From IMG/VR virus record IMGVR_UViG_3300042154_000664, positions 1 to 24,565 of that record: 24,565 nucleotides of DNA; one strand, written 5' to 3'. Shown here piece after piece: positions 6,492 to 13,277 of the stretch. Each line of letters starts with the position of its first letter. Positions within the stretch are counted from its first letter, which is position 1. The position numbers and the translations under genes are program-made. The stretch comes from a virus. The notes below the pieces were generated by a model. The model did not search any database. It saw only the letters and a list, made by a program, of their open reading frames with translations, and was not told the DNA's origin.

Positions 6492-7793
6492 ATGGCATGG
6501 TATAACAACTTTTTTAAGAAAGAGAGCACAGCTCCTGAAGTGGTAGAAGGCTACCAATCCTTTAGCACCCCATTTATGCCTGTGGGCCCTGGCAATCTTA
6601 CACTACCTTATGTAGATAGTAGGTACAGTGCTAATATGTGGCAGAATTTCGGAGCTGATAATCTCTATCCTAGTCTACTTAATCAGATGTATTACTCATC
6701 ACCTTTGCATGGTGCCATTGTGGACTTTAAGACTAATGCAGTGATAGGTGGTGGCTTTGCCCTTAAGACTGATCTATTAACTACTGTTGAAAAATTAGAG
6801 CTTTATACTTTTGAAAGGAAAATTAACTTAAAGCATATAGTAAAGGCTACCACTAAGCAGCTCATCATCCATAATAGAGTATACTTTAAGATATGCTATG
6901 GCCAAGGTAAAAAGATTACTAGGATAGAGAATGTATCTCCTGAGAAGGTAAGAGTAAGTGCTGATAAAAGAATGTATTTTATTTGTGATGATTGGTCACG
7001 TAGGATAGGCATACAAGAGATAAAGCCATACCACATAGCCAATACTGACTATGAGCAACTATACTGCTACGAGATTAAGTCTATAGGTCAAGACCACTAC
7101 TCACTACCACAATATACAAGCTGTCTTAACTTTGCTTTCTTATCAGGTGAGCTAAGCTACTTTGCTAAGTCTAATATCCAAAACTCAGTTTTTCCTGCTT
7201 TTGCTATGATGTTCCCTAAGAGACCACAGTCTGAGGAAGAGAAGCACATGATAAAAGAGACACTGGATCGAATGAAAGGAGCGGCCAATGCTGGCAAAAG
7301 TGTGGCATTCTTTGCTAATTCTGCTGAGCAACTTCCTAAGATAGAGTCTATTCCTATTAATAATAATGATAAACTATTTCAGGAGGCATCACAGCTTAAC
7401 ACTGAGCAGATTTGCTTTGCCCACACAATAGATCCTATCTTAATGGGTGTACGTACTACAGGATCATTAGGTGGTGGTGCAGATATTAAGCAGGCATATG
7501 TGATCTTTGAAAAGAATGTAGTAATGGAGCTTAGGAGCTGTGTTCAGCATATTTTCAACGAGTTACTAACAATCTCTAAGATACCTGCAGATTTCACTAT
7601 CAATAACTTCCAGGTCATAGATGAAAGTATAGTAGAGCTAGAGGGTGATGCTTCTAGAATAAACAATCTAATTAGTGCTATGCACCCTACTGTAGCTCAG
7701 AAAATTTTAGATAACATGACACCAAACGAGATAAGAGCTCTAGCTGATTTACCTCCCATTGAAACAACCCCAACAATAACACCTACTGTATAA
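6492..7793 (+). CDS. Portal protein
   Basis: This 433-residue protein has the features of a phage portal. There is an N-terminal region with NFGADNLYPSLLNQMYYSSPLHGAIVDFK, the usual start of the portal wing, then a helix-rich middle. The C-terminal third holds QLNTEQICFAHTIDPILMGVRTTGSLGGGAD, the family's conserved segment near the stem and crown. It ends in a Pro/Thr-rich tail. Twelve copies would form the vertex ring through which terminase drives DNA. It overlaps the connector gene in TAATG at 7791-7795. Its position after the capsid gene, not between terminase and protease, is a departure from the common order. Confidence 0.8.
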   Translation: MAWYNNFFKKESTAPEVVEGYQSFSTPFMPVGPGNLTLPYVDSRYSANMWQNFGADNLYPSLLNQMYYSSPLHGAIVDFKTNAVIGGGFALKTDLLTTVEKLELYTFERKINLKHIVKATTKQLIIHNRVYFKICYGQGKKITRIENVSPEKVRVSADKRMYFICDDWSRRIGIQEIKPYHIANTDYEQLYCYEIKSIGQDHYSLPQYTSCLNFAFLSGELSYFAKSNIQNSVFPAFAMMFPKRPQSEEEKHMIKETLDRMKGAANAGKSVAFFANSAEQLPKIESIPINNNDKLFQEASQLNTEQICFAHTIDPILMGVRTTGSLGGGADIKQAYVIFEKNVVMELRSCVQHIFNELLTISKIPADFTINNFQVIDESIVELEGDASRINNLISAMHPTVAQKILDNMTPNEIRALADLPPIETTPTITPTV

Positions 7794-8359
7794 TGCTATA
7801 CTTCATAACTGAAACTTATCTAAAAGTTAATACTCCTATTACAGCCAATGTGGATGTTACAGATGTAACACCATACATAGCTACTCAGGCAGCTCTTAGA
7901 GTACAGCCTATCTTAGGCACTACTTTTTATAACTATTTATTAACTCAGTACAACAACACAGCACTTAACCCTGATGAGATAAATCTAGTAGAGTTTATAC
8001 AACCAGTGATAGCTTGGAGATCTGCAGAGGATGCTGTCTTTGGTTTGACTTACCAACTTAAGAACAAAGGACTTCAAACACAATCAGGTGACTACTCAGC
8101 TAGTGTATCACGTAATGAGGTGGCCTTTGGTATGGAGCATTATGCACAGAAAGCTAGCTTTTTTGAGCAGAGACTAATCAGATGGTTGCTAGTTAATAGA
8201 AACCTATTTCCTCAGTTTATCTCTACCACTAATCAGGATACTGATCTTAGGCCAATGTTCAATAACTGCAGCTGCATTAATCAATACCAAACAACCTGCC
8301 TAGGCACCTGTGGCACTTTCAGAGAGAACGGATATAATAACTCTATTCTTATTCTCTAA
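7793..8359 (+). CDS. Head-tail connector protein (DUF6712-like)
   Basis: This 188-residue protein opens with ITETYLKVNTPITANVDVTDVTPYI, followed by VQPILGTTFYNYLLTQYN and a helical middle (FIQPVIAWRSAEDAVFGLTY). This matches a Bacteroidetes phage connector family I know as DUF6712, which binds beneath the portal. The C-terminal part is less usual: a Cys-rich tail with five cysteines (NNCSCINQYQTTCLGTCG) that could hold a metal or form disulfides. It is coupled by TAATG overlaps to the portal gene and to the holin gene. Neck location is inferred from family recall and adjacency to the portal. Confidence 0.6.
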   Translation: MLYFITETYLKVNTPITANVDVTDVTPYIATQAALRVQPILGTTFYNYLLTQYNNTALNPDEINLVEFIQPVIAWRSAEDAVFGLTYQLKNKGLQTQSGDYSASVSRNEVAFGMEHYAQKASFFEQRLIRWLLVNRNLFPQFISTTNQDTDLRPMFNNCSCINQYQTTCLGTCGTFRENGYNNSILIL

Positions 8360-8850
8360 TGAAAGTACAGTTAGCCATTCTTTTATCCTCAATTCAAAAA
8401 TACATTATTCAACTTTTCGCAGTGGTAGGTTCTTTCTTTTTGCCTATCTCAGGTATACTTTTTTTAATTGGGTTTGCTATTTTTGTAGATACGCTAACAG
8501 GTATTTGGAAGGCTAAGAAGTTAGGGGTGCCCATCACATCTCGTAAACTATCAGCCATTGTGTCTAAGTTATTTTTATATGAGGTGGCTGTTATTGGTTT
8601 CTACCTGATAGATTATTTTATTCTTAATGATATCATTTTAGTTTTTTTCAGCATACCTTTAATGCTCACCAAAATTCTATCACTAGTGCTTTGTAGTATA
8701 GAAGTCATCTCCATTAATGAGAACATAAAAGCAGTAAAAGGCCTTGACATATGGGCAAGTTTTAAGCAGTTACTACAGCGTTCAAAAGAAATAAAAAACG
8801 ATATAGATGGAGTTAGATATAACAAAGATAATACAACACCGATTATCTAA
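8359..8850 (+). CDS. Phage holin (family 4-like)
   Basis: This 163-residue protein has about four predicted membrane segments: roughly 13-33 and 35-52, about 72-92, and about 95-120. Between segments two and three is FVDTLTGIWKAKK followed by ITSRKLSAIVSKLF, and after the last is EVISINENIKAVKG; these are the hallmarks of the toxin-secretion/lysis holin family. A basic and acidic soluble tail follows. It would open the inner membrane at lysis. It is followed by an amidase whose start lies 44 bases inside this gene, then a spanin, completing the lysis cassette. Confidence 0.8.
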   Translation: MKVQLAILLSSIQKYIIQLFAVVGSFFLPISGILFLIGFAIFVDTLTGIWKAKKLGVPITSRKLSAIVSKLFLYEVAVIGFYLIDYFILNDIILVFFSIPLMLTKILSLVLCSIEVISINENIKAVKGLDIWASFKQLLQRSKEIKNDIDGVRYNKDNTTPII

Positions 8851-9454
8851 GGATCAATACGTAGATGAGCTTACTGACAAAAAGCAGATATACCTACACC
8901 ATACAGCAGGAGGACCTGATGCAGTATCCGTAGCTAAGTACTTTAACAATAAGGTAGGCAAGGTAGCAACAGCTTTTATCATTGGTAATAGGGGTACTAT
9001 AGTGCAATGCTTTAGCTCTAAAAATTGGGCTTACCACCTAGGCCTTAAACAAGAGATATTTACTGAGTCAGGGATACCATATAAGAGCTTAGATAAGATA
9101 TCGGTAGGGATAGAGATATGCAACTATGGCCCATTAACTAAAAAGAATGGTTACTACTATAACTATGTAGGTGGTAAAGTAGATTACACTCAGCTAACTA
9201 TCTTAGATAAACCATACAAAGGGCACATCTATTGGCAAATGTATACAGATGCACAAATAGAGTCTACCCGGCAGCTTCTAGTATATCTTTGTGATCAGTA
9301 TAACATCCCTAGAGATTACTTTGCTACCATCTTTGATATAGACAAACGTGCTTTGAAAGGAGAAAGTGGTATATTTACCCACAATTCAGTGAGAAAGGAT
9401 AAGAGTGATATCTATCCCTGCCCTAGAATGATACAAATGTTACAGAACTTATGA
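8807..9454 (+). CDS. N-acetylmuramoyl-L-alanine amidase (endolysin)
   Basis: This 215-residue protein has the amidase_2/T7-lysozyme fold pattern. Likely zinc ligands are His31 (in IYLHHTAGG), His192 (in GIFTHNSVRKDKSD) and Cys205 (in DIYPCP). Other family segments include VATAFIIGNRGTIVQ and ISVGIEICNYGP. It would cut the amide bond between N-acetylmuramic acid and the peptide stem of peptidoglycan. No signal peptide is seen, so release depends on the holin just upstream. The chosen start gives a 44-base overlap with the holin gene and keeps a short helical N-terminus; there is no later in-frame Met before the HHT motif. Confidence 0.9.
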   Translation: MELDITKIIQHRLSKDQYVDELTDKKQIYLHHTAGGPDAVSVAKYFNNKVGKVATAFIIGNRGTIVQCFSSKNWAYHLGLKQEIFTESGIPYKSLDKISVGIEICNYGPLTKKNGYYYNYVGGKVDYTQLTILDKPYKGHIYWQMYTDAQIESTRQLLVYLCDQYNIPRDYFATIFDIDKRALKGESGIFTHNSVRKDKSDIYPCPRMIQMLQNL

Positions 9455-9894
9455 GACACTTACTACCACTTTTAATACTATCCCTACTATTTAGCTGTTC
9501 AGACGCTAAGAAAGCACAATACCACTATAAGAAGGCTGTTAAGTTTGGTCTAGAGTTAGTGGAGGATAGTGACACGATTAGAATTATCTCAGTAGATAGC
9601 TTTGCAGTGATACGTAATGATACGATTAGATACGAAAAGATAATAACTACAAAAGATACTATCATTAATTTTAAGAATGTTTATGTGCCTAAGACCAGGT
9701 GGCAAACTAAAATTGAATATAGGTACAAAACACAAATCTTAAAGCAGGATGTACTTAAGTATAAGTACATATACAAAACTGAAAAAAAGCAAAAAGCAAA
9801 AACTAATTGGATGCTCTTACTATGGGGCTTTATAATAGGAGTACTCCTGTCTTTCGTTACTAGACTTTTACTTAAACTATACCTCCCCTTTTAA
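9451..9894 (+). CDS. Unimolecular spanin (u-spanin) candidate
   Basis: This 147-residue protein has a lipoprotein signal at its N-terminus (LLPLLILSLLFSC, lipobox Cys16) and a hydrophobic membrane segment at its C-terminus (about 121-144, WMLLLWGFIIGVLLSFV). Between them is a soluble, beta- and charge-rich periplasmic region. A lipid anchor in the outer membrane joined to an inner-membrane helix in one chain is the defining layout of u-spanins such as T1 gp11, which fuse outer and inner membranes in the last step of lysis. It overlaps the amidase by ATGA. No sequence similarity to a named spanin is claimed; the call rests on topology and position. Confidence 0.65.
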   Translation: MRHLLPLLILSLLFSCSDAKKAQYHYKKAVKFGLELVEDSDTIRIISVDSFAVIRNDTIRYEKIITTKDTIINFKNVYVPKTRWQTKIEYRYKTQILKQDVLKYKYIYKTEKKQKAKTNWMLLLWGFIIGVLLSFVTRLLLKLYLPF

Positions 9895-10670
9895 TGATAA
9901 GAAAAAGATTGTTTTTTGACATTGAGACAAGTTTTAATGTTGGAATATTTTGGCGAAGTGGTTATAACTTAAACATTAATCCTGGAGACATTATACACGA
10001 GAGAGCCATCATATGCATATGCTATAAATGGGAAGGTCAAGACGAGGTACATAGTTTAGAATGGGACTCAAAGCAATCGGATAAGGCAATGCTTAAAAAG
10101 TTCTTAAAAGTTATGGCTCAAGCAAACGAAATTGTAGCTCACAATGGCGATAGGTTTGATATGAAATGGATTAGAACTAGGTGCTTATTTCACAATTTAG
10201 GAATGCCTCCAATACATAATACAATTGATACTCTTAAAGAGGCTAAGAGATATTTTAATTTTAACTCTAATAAACTTGACTACATAGCTAAATTTTTAGG
10301 TGTAGGTGCTAAGATGGACACAGGTGGCCTTGATTTGTGGAAAGACATCGTATTTAAAAAATCACCTGAGGCAATGGCTAAGATGGTGGCTTATTGTAAG
10401 ATGGATGTGACAGTACTAGAAAGTGTCTTTGATAAGCTTAATTCATACACACAATCAAAGGTTAATTATGCTGTATTAACAGGAGGTGATAAATTTGATT
10501 GCCCTCAATGTGGTACTACTAACATACGTTATAATAAGAAAGTCACTACCTCAGCAGGTACAATTCACCATTGGTTAATATGTAACCCTTGTAACAAATA
10601 TTTTAAAGTGAATAATAAAACTTATGAAGATTGGGTAAAGTATAGGATAATAAAGAAAAATATTTCGTAA
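9894..10670 (+). CDS. DEDDy-type 3'-5' exonuclease with C-terminal zinc ribbon
   Basis: This 258-residue protein carries the ribonuclease-H-like exonuclease motifs: FDIET with Asp9 and Glu11 (Exo I), AHNGDRFD with Asp89 (Exo II), and YCKMD with Tyr167 and Asp171 (Exo III, DEDDy). It resembles stand-alone DnaQ/PolB-like exonucleases. Residues 203-233 contain two CxxC pairs (CPQC and CNPC), a likely zinc ribbon for nucleic-acid binding. It starts in a TAATG overlap with the spanin gene, so it shares the lysis transcript, an odd place for a DNA-metabolism enzyme. A strong terminator follows. It may act in proofreading, host DNA breakdown or recombination; no polymerase is in the window. Confidence 0.75.
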   Translation: MIRKRLFFDIETSFNVGIFWRSGYNLNINPGDIIHERAIICICYKWEGQDEVHSLEWDSKQSDKAMLKKFLKVMAQANEIVAHNGDRFDMKWIRTRCLFHNLGMPPIHNTIDTLKEAKRYFNFNSNKLDYIAKFLGVGAKMDTGGLDLWKDIVFKKSPEAMAKMVAYCKMDVTVLESVFDKLNSYTQSKVNYAVLTGGDKFDCPQCGTTNIRYNKKVTTSAGTIHHWLICNPCNKYFKVNNKTYEDWVKYRIIKKNIS

Positions 10671-10707
10671 GTTTGCACCAGGTTAATGTGATCAATATAT
10701 TAGCTCA

Positions 10708-10752
10708 TAGCCCCCTATATCTTTGGTTAGTTTGGTAGGGGGTTATTTTTTT
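10708..10752 (+). terminator. Strong rho-independent terminator
   Basis: TAGCCCCCTA (10708-10717) pairs with TAGGGGGTTA (10736-10745), ten pairs with one G-U, around an 18-base loop, followed by seven Ts (10746-10752). It ends the late transcript after the exonuclease gene and insulates the control region. Confidence 0.9.
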
Positions 10753-10805
10753 GCACAATAAACTGAGTAGGTTTAGTAAGCAATTCTGCCAAGATTTGTG
10801 ACGGT

Positions 10806-10862
10806 TATAGCCAACATAATAGCTAGAATGGTGGCATAATGTAAGATATAGCTAACATATTA
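10806..10862. repeat. Pair of imperfect 16-base direct repeats
   Basis: TATAGCCAACATAATA (10806-10821) and TATAGCTAACATATTA (10847-10862) differ at two positions and are 41 bases apart start to start, about four helical turns. They could be operator sites for a regulator, or chance in AT-rich DNA. Confidence 0.4.
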
Positions 10863-11033
10863 CCTACTTTTTGTAAAGTATATTTAAGGTTATATCCTGC
10901 TATACCCTGATTTTTCTGCAGTTTTTTCAGTCTATTACCTTATTTTCTTATGTTCAAATTATTGCATTTTCTATACATGATAGGTTTATATGTTCACATT
11001 CCTTATTTAGAATGATTATTGATAACGATAAAG

Positions 11034-11066
11034 TTGTATACAATTAAATGTTTGTTCGTATATTTG
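11034..11066 (+). promoter_or_regulatory. Early promoter with palindromic operator candidate
   Basis: TTG at 11034-11036 and TATATTTG at 11059-11066, separated by 22 bases, match the Bacteroidetes -33/-7 promoter form. The TTG is the left half of the perfect palindrome TTGTATACAA (11034-11043), so a dimeric protein bound there would block the promoter. It lies 35 bases before the first early gene. Confidence 0.6.
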
Positions 11067-11101
11067 AAAATAATTATTTACTAACCAATTAAAACTAACC
11101 A

Positions 11102-11278
11102 ATGACAACAGAACAAATGAAAGCTACTATTCTCCTCTATTCAATAGAGTTGAGAGATGAGTACAATGAAATGGTAGGAGCATTCGGGCATACAGATCCT
11201 GCAGCTCAACGATTACAAACCAAGTATGCAACCCTTTTAGTATTAATCGAAAAATTAGGCTTAGATGAAAATTATTGA
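11102..11278 (+). CDS. Small early hypothetical protein, 58 aa
   Basis: A 59-codon frame from ATG 11102 to TGA 11276-11278. The product is helical (TEQMKATILLYSIELRDEY, then AAQRLQTKYATLLVLIEKLG) and soluble. I do not recognise it. It is the first gene after the promoter at 11034-11066, and its leader ends AAACTAACCAATG, identical to the leader of the ERF recombinase gene at 17189. Proximity to the strongest early signal suggests an early function such as host takeover or regulation, but no domain supports a specific role. Confidence 0.65.
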   Translation: MTTEQMKATILLYSIELRDEYNEMVGAFGHTDPAAQRLQTKYATLLVLIEKLGLDENY

Positions 11279-11345
11279 TTTTATCCAGGGCTTAGCAGCC
11301 TTGACACTATTTTTAGTAGGAATGTATATATCCTGTGCACTATGA
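11265..11345 (+). CDS. Tiny single-pass membrane protein, 26 aa
   Basis: ATG 11265 lies 14 bases inside the end of the gene before, and TGA 11343-11345 overlaps the next start as ATGA. The product is MKIIDFIQGLAALTLFLVGM followed by YISCAL, one hydrophobic helix. The overlaps at both ends suggest it is translated and couples its neighbours. Function unknown; small early membrane peptides in phages are sometimes involved in superinfection exclusion, which is a guess here. Confidence 0.45.
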   Translation: MKIIDFIQGLAALTLFLVGMYISCAL

Positions 11346-11593
11346 GCTACGAGATAGATTACTTAAAAAAAGGCTACATCAATGTATGGTGGGCCTCTGA
11401 AGATGGAGGTATTATTTACACTGCTGAGTTTAGATGCTACTTTGTTGAGGAGGGCGTTTACGAGGCACTGTTAGTTGATAGTTATCAAAGAGGTAAAAAT
11501 TACATCATCTTCACACCCTTGACTAGCAGAGAGCTAGAAGAGACAACCCAACTTGTAGAAGAGTGGGCTTACAATAACCCTGAATGTATCTAA
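11342..11593 (+). CDS. Hypothetical early protein, 83 aa
   Basis: This acidic 83-residue protein starts in an ATGA overlap with the tiny membrane gene. It alternates short strands and loops (YINVWWASEDGGIIYTAEF, then VYEALLVDSYQRG) and ends in an acidic helix (SRELEETTQLVEEWAYN). No membrane segment, signal or recognised domain is seen. The compact acidic character resembles small phage early proteins, some of which mimic DNA or bind host enzymes, but nothing in the sequence proves this. Confidence 0.6.
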   Translation: MSYEIDYLKKGYINVWWASEDGGIIYTAEFRCYFVEEGVYEALLVDSYQRGKNYIIFTPLTSRELEETTQLVEEWAYNNPECI

Positions 11594-11595
11594 AT

Positions 11596-11766
11596 ATGGA
11601 AACTAACGAAAACACATTTATACCTACCACTTTTAGCCTTAAGCGAAAGATGCAATGGTGGAGAGATCAAAGCTGTGATGGTGATAAAGGTGGAAGCTTC
11701 AACCTGGAGCTTTACCTTGACTACTTAAGTGAGCAAGACTTTAACGAAATAAAACAAGAGAAATGA
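11596..11766 (+). CDS. Hypothetical early protein, 56 aa
   Basis: ATG 11596 is chosen over ATG 11584, which lies inside the gene before; the later start is two bases after that gene's stop. The product (METNENTFIPTT at the start, then KRKMQWWRDQSCDGDKG and NLELYLDYLSEQDF) has a paired Trp and an acidic amphipathic helix. I do not recognise it. Its stop overlaps the winged-HTH gene by ATGA, so the two are probably made together. Confidence 0.55.
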   Translation: METNENTFIPTTFSLKRKMQWWRDQSCDGDKGGSFNLELYLDYLSEQDFNEIKQEK

Positions 11767-11948
11767 ACCAGCATAGGATAATGAGAATAATAAAGCTTAT
11801 GCAGTTTTTACAAGTTAAGCCTAGGCCCATTAACTCAATGTCTAGATACTTAGGCATAAGCAGTAGATCAGTTTACCGGTACTTAAAGATGTATGAAGAG
11901 ATAGGTTATAAATTAGAAAAGGATAATAACAAATACTACATAAAATGA
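11763..11948 (+). CDS. Small winged helix-turn-helix DNA-binding protein
   Basis: This 61-residue protein is almost entirely one winged HTH domain of the HTH_11/DeoR type: a first helix (about 4-17), then INSMSRYLGISSRSVYRYLK (about 23-42), the helix-turn-helix with its recognition helix, then a wing (GYKLEKDNNKYYIK). It would bind DNA as a dimer and is a candidate regulator of the early promoter at 11034-11066, where a palindrome overlaps the -33 element. It has no ligand-binding domain, so control would be by abundance. It overlaps its neighbours by ATGA on both sides. Confidence 0.75.
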   Translation: MNQHRIMRIIKLMQFLQVKPRPINSMSRYLGISSRSVYRYLKMYEEIGYKLEKDNNKYYIK

Positions 11949-12091
11949 AAAGATATAAAGTTACTTACAACTATTTTGAGGGTGGTAAGAAAATGGTAGG
12001 CACCAGGATCTTAGAGGCACTAGACAAAGAGCACGCTTTGCAACTTATGGCCATGTGGCCTAGACTAATACTTAAGGTAGAGACAGTATGA
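11945..12091 (+). CDS. Small hypothetical protein, 48 aa
   Basis: A 49-codon frame from ATG 11945 to TGA 12089-12091 with ATGA overlaps at both ends. The product begins KRYKVTYNYFEGGKKMVGTR, a likely beta hairpin, then ILEALDKEHALQLMAMWPRL, an amphipathic helix. It is basic and soluble. I do not recognise it. The beta-beta-alpha layout and place beside DNA-binding genes would fit a small nucleic-acid or protein-binding accessory, but this is only suggestive. Confidence 0.5.
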   Translation: MKRYKVTYNYFEGGKKMVGTRILEALDKEHALQLMAMWPRLILKVETV

Positions 12092-12696
12092 TAAAACAGC
12101 AGATTATAGATCTATATCCTAACCACAGCAGTAAGTACATAGCTGAGCTTCTAGGTGTAACCATAAGCAAAGTATACAATACTGCATGGGGTGCTAAGGT
12201 AAAGAAATCAGCTGAGTATATGCTTACACCTGAAAGTGGTAGGATTATAGAGCCATCTGTAGCTAATCAATTTAAGCCAGGGCACACCCCACATAATAAG
12301 GGGAAGCAGTTAAATGCAGAGATATATGAGAAGGTAGCACCCACAATGTTTAAGAAAGGTAATAAGCCTCATAACACTAAGCCTAATGGAACCATTAACA
12401 TAAGAGCTGATAAGACAGGTAGATTATACCAATATATCAAAATTAAAGATTGCCAATGGGAACTACTGCAGAGGCACGTATGGACTCAGGCAAATGGGGA
12501 GATACCTTCAGGATCTGTAATCATATTTTTAGATGGTAACTATTTGAACTGTGAACTAACCAACCTACAAGTAATAACTAGAAAAGAGAATATGGCTCGT
12601 AATACTATACAAAGATATCCTGCTGAGCTACAGGAAGTAATGAAACTAACAAGTAAACTAAAACGTAAAACAAATGGCAAACAACAAACTAAGTGA
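12088..12696 (+). CDS. HNH-endonuclease-family protein with degenerate active site
   Basis: This 202-residue protein has three parts. Residues about 13-45 look like an HTH (SSKYIAELLGVTISKVYNTA). Residues 62-73 and 88-98 hold two related FKxG.xPHN motifs. Residues about 128-172 match the HNH family common in Bacteroidetes phages: LQRHVWTQANGEIP, then VIIFLDGN and NLQVITRKENMARN. His130, Asp149, Asn151 and Asn159 are present, but the His that normally follows 'IPxG' is Ser143, and no HH precedes DGN. The nuclease activity is therefore doubtful; it may be a DNA-binding remnant or a variant. The C-terminus is basic. It overlaps the next gene by 23 bases. Confidence 0.65.
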   Translation: MIKQQIIDLYPNHSSKYIAELLGVTISKVYNTAWGAKVKKSAEYMLTPESGRIIEPSVANQFKPGHTPHNKGKQLNAEIYEKVAPTMFKKGNKPHNTKPNGTINIRADKTGRLYQYIKIKDCQWELLQRHVWTQANGEIPSGSVIIFLDGNYLNCELTNLQVITRKENMARNTIQRYPAELQEVMKLTSKLKRKTNGKQQTK

Positions 12697-12916
12697 TCTA
12701 AGAGATCACATCTTTATGGCACTAGAAAGATTATCTGATGAGGATATGACAAATGAGAAAATACAGCAGGAAGTCGAAAAGGCTAAGGCAATAGCTCAAC
12801 TGAGCTCATCTATTATAGCCAGTGCAAAAATAGAAATTGATTATATCAATGCAGTGGGATTAGTGGATAGTCAAAGTGAGCTGTTCAAATCAGTTAATCC
12901 TAAACTACTAACATGA
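12674..12916 (+). CDS. Conserved small phage protein, 80 aa
   Basis: This 80-residue helical protein (LSDLRDHIFMALERLSDEDM, then EVEKAKAIAQLSSSIIASAK and EIDYINAVG) belongs to a widely distributed phage family that I recognise by its 'L.DLR.HLF..LE.L.DE.....E...AKAIA...' pattern and usually find beside HNH or regulatory genes. Its function is unknown to me. It is probably a helical oligomer. It begins inside the HNH-like gene and its stop overlaps the DnaA-like gene as ATGA, placing it in the same tightly coupled unit as the putative replication initiator. Confidence 0.7.
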   Translation: MANNKLSDLRDHIFMALERLSDEDMTNEKIQQEVEKAKAIAQLSSSIIASAKIEIDYINAVGLVDSQSELFKSVNPKLLT

Positions 12917-13275
12917 CCAGACTAGAAGAGGTCCAGGCTATCATAGATAAGCACGATCTAAAACAAAAAAGCAGGTATATGTATGTACTTTACAAAAGGT
13001 ATTACCTCTATAAGGTGCTCAAAAGGGATGGCATGACACTATCTCAGATTGGTAGGCTGTTTGAACAAACACACGCAACTGTCATAAATGGGATAGCTAA
13101 GCATGACACGTACTCAAAGTATAAAGACAGTGCTTATATGATGCATACCTTAGAATTAAGGGAGAAGTTTGTGCTACCACAATACTACAAACCATTAAAG
13201 CAGAGGGTGTTAGAGTGTGTTAGCCTGGAGAAATTAGAGAAACTTAAAGAGCAGATTAGATGCAATTATTACTAA
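12913..13275 (+). CDS. DnaA domain-IV-like DNA-binding protein, candidate replication initiator
   Basis: This 120-residue protein has a central segment, about 24-70, that resembles the DnaA C-terminal DNA-binding domain: a first helix (YKRYYLYKVLKRDG), then MTLSQIGRLFEQTHATVING, where LSQIG (43-47) and HATV (54-57) match the DnaA signature in which a (D/T)H(S/T/A)TV helix reads the DNA. The AAA+ ATPase part of DnaA is absent. The C-terminal 40 residues are helical and basic. The gene ends three bases before a cluster of seven GTGCAAAGT-type iterons and 390 bases before the primase-helicase gene, so it is a good candidate to bind those iterons. It could alternatively be a transcription regulator. 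Confidence 0.65.
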   Translation: MTRLEEVQAIIDKHDLKQKSRYMYVLYKRYYLYKVLKRDGMTLSQIGRLFEQTHATVINGIAKHDTYSKYKDSAYMMHTLELREKFVLPQYYKPLKQRVLECVSLEKLEKLKEQIRCNYY

Positions 13276-13277
13276 TA

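Larger units (their letters stand above)
10671..11101. other. Gene-free control region between late and early blocks, 431 bases
   Basis: No credible gene is seen on either strand. The region holds TAAGTTTGCAC (starting 10668, matching the iterons near 13301), a second TTTGCAC (10750-10756), a strong terminator, two near-identical 16-base direct repeats (10806-10821 and 10847-10862), a perfect palindrome TTGTATACAA (11034-11043), and a host-type promoter ending at 11066. It probably carries the control of early transcription. Confidence 0.6.

Noticed and set aside
8310-8516. 68-residue frame across the connector/holin junction
   Set aside because: Overlaps two well-supported genes in another frame and looks like their shadow.
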